This document shows positions 63,944 to 64,000 of a stretch of 64,000 bases of DNA, in pieces. The position numbers and the translations under genes were made by a program. The DNA lies in NCBI GenBank assembly GCA_016212085.1, contig JACRHL010000019.1, forward strand, positions 124,001 to 188,000, in the 5' to 3' direction. Position 1 is the first letter of the stretch; every line of letters starts with the position of its first letter. The notes beneath the pieces are model-generated. The model did not search any database. It was given only the letters and a program-made list of their open reading frames with translations, and was not told where the DNA came from. The DNA is from Nitrospirota bacterium (GTDB lineage Bacteria; Nitrospirota; JACRHL01).

Positions 63944-64000
63944 GTGGCCGCGATCCGCATCCAGCCCGCCCGGGCCGACGACATCCCGCGCCTCGCCGAG
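63944..64000 (+). CDS. Start of a GNAT acetyltransferase-like gene (cut by window end)
   Basis: Nineteen codons from GTG 63944 read A-A-I-R-I-Q-P-A-R-A-D-D-I-P-R-L-A-E, the typical first strand and helix of GNAT N-acetyltransferases (I-R-x-A-x-x-x-D-x-x-x-I). The gene runs out of the window, so the assignment is tentative. It begins 4 bp after the DsbA-family gene. Confidence 0.5.
   Translation, partial: MAAIRIQPARADDIPRLAE

Overview
The window is a high-GC (about 70%) chromosomal segment of a Gram-negative bacterium with an LPS outer membrane: lptG, lptC-lptA-lptB, PilQ secretin and predicted outer-membrane barrels. An Rrf2 regulator followed by aprA, aprB and sat points to a lithotrophic sulfur metabolism with dissimilatory APS reductase and ATP sulfurylase. 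In an aerobe or denitrifier these would run in the sulfite-oxidising direction. The orders lptCAB-rpoN-hpf-rapZ and pilMNOPQ-aroK-aroB are typical of beta/gammaproteobacteria, whereas a separate purS, fhs and a DUF4388 protein are commoner in alpha-, delta- or deep-branching groups. I therefore place it in the Pseudomonadota without choosing a class.

Layout. 1-8105: lptG, a TPR protein, a Trm112-like zinc ribbon, pfkA, an outer-membrane protein, then uppS-cdsA-dxr. 8113-15100: a split-barrel protein, an amidotransferase, lptC-lptA-lptB-rpoN-hpf-rapZ and ubiX. 15283-21527: type IV pilus assembly genes pilM-N-O-P-Q, a small lipoprotein, aroK-aroB. 21722-23599: a predicted metallopeptidase lipoprotein. 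24034-28187: rrf2-aprA-aprB-sat with three structured hairpins between aprB and sat. 28409-34151: a large membrane protein, a beta-propeller lipoprotein and a DEAD-box helicase. 34242-38315: a Sel1 fragment, a ferredoxin-DUF3422 fusion, fmdB, a TPR protein and aat. 38812-42558: histidine kinase, response regulator, RNA-binding protein, globin. 42952-44526: a lower-GC island bracketed by two palindromic repeats, holding a phage tail relic, a NYN-domain protein and a small ORF. 44818-53938, minus strand: clpB, hsp20, then a biosynthetic run ribBA-ribH-nusB-purB-purC-purS-hemH. 54263-64000: DUF4388 protein, fhs, a 73-bp tandem repeat, a PIN toxin-antitoxin pair, an outer-membrane protein, a Nudix hydrolase, amgK-murU, an EamA permease, marC, a DsbA-family oxidoreductase and the start of a GNAT gene.

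The most notable structure is a dispersed, non-coding mobile element of 143-167 bp, present in six copies (8113, 23677, 28242, 30560, 34434 and 54087, the last inverted) with one probable remnant near 44740-44824. It has 17-bp terminal inverted repeats (GGGCACCTCTATTAACC). Five of the six copies are flanked by perfect 4-bp direct repeats (ACAA, AATG, CCTT, ACCC, ATCC), so it behaves as a MITE. Its right end carries AGAGG, which works as a Shine-Dalgarno sequence. At 28409 the element sits exactly on the start codon of the downstream gene, and at 8261 and 30728/30749 it lies immediately upstream of coding regions. A second, unrelated palindromic element with 18-bp inverted ends occupies 38338-38606. 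No transposase gene, tRNA, rRNA or CRISPR array was recognised in the window.
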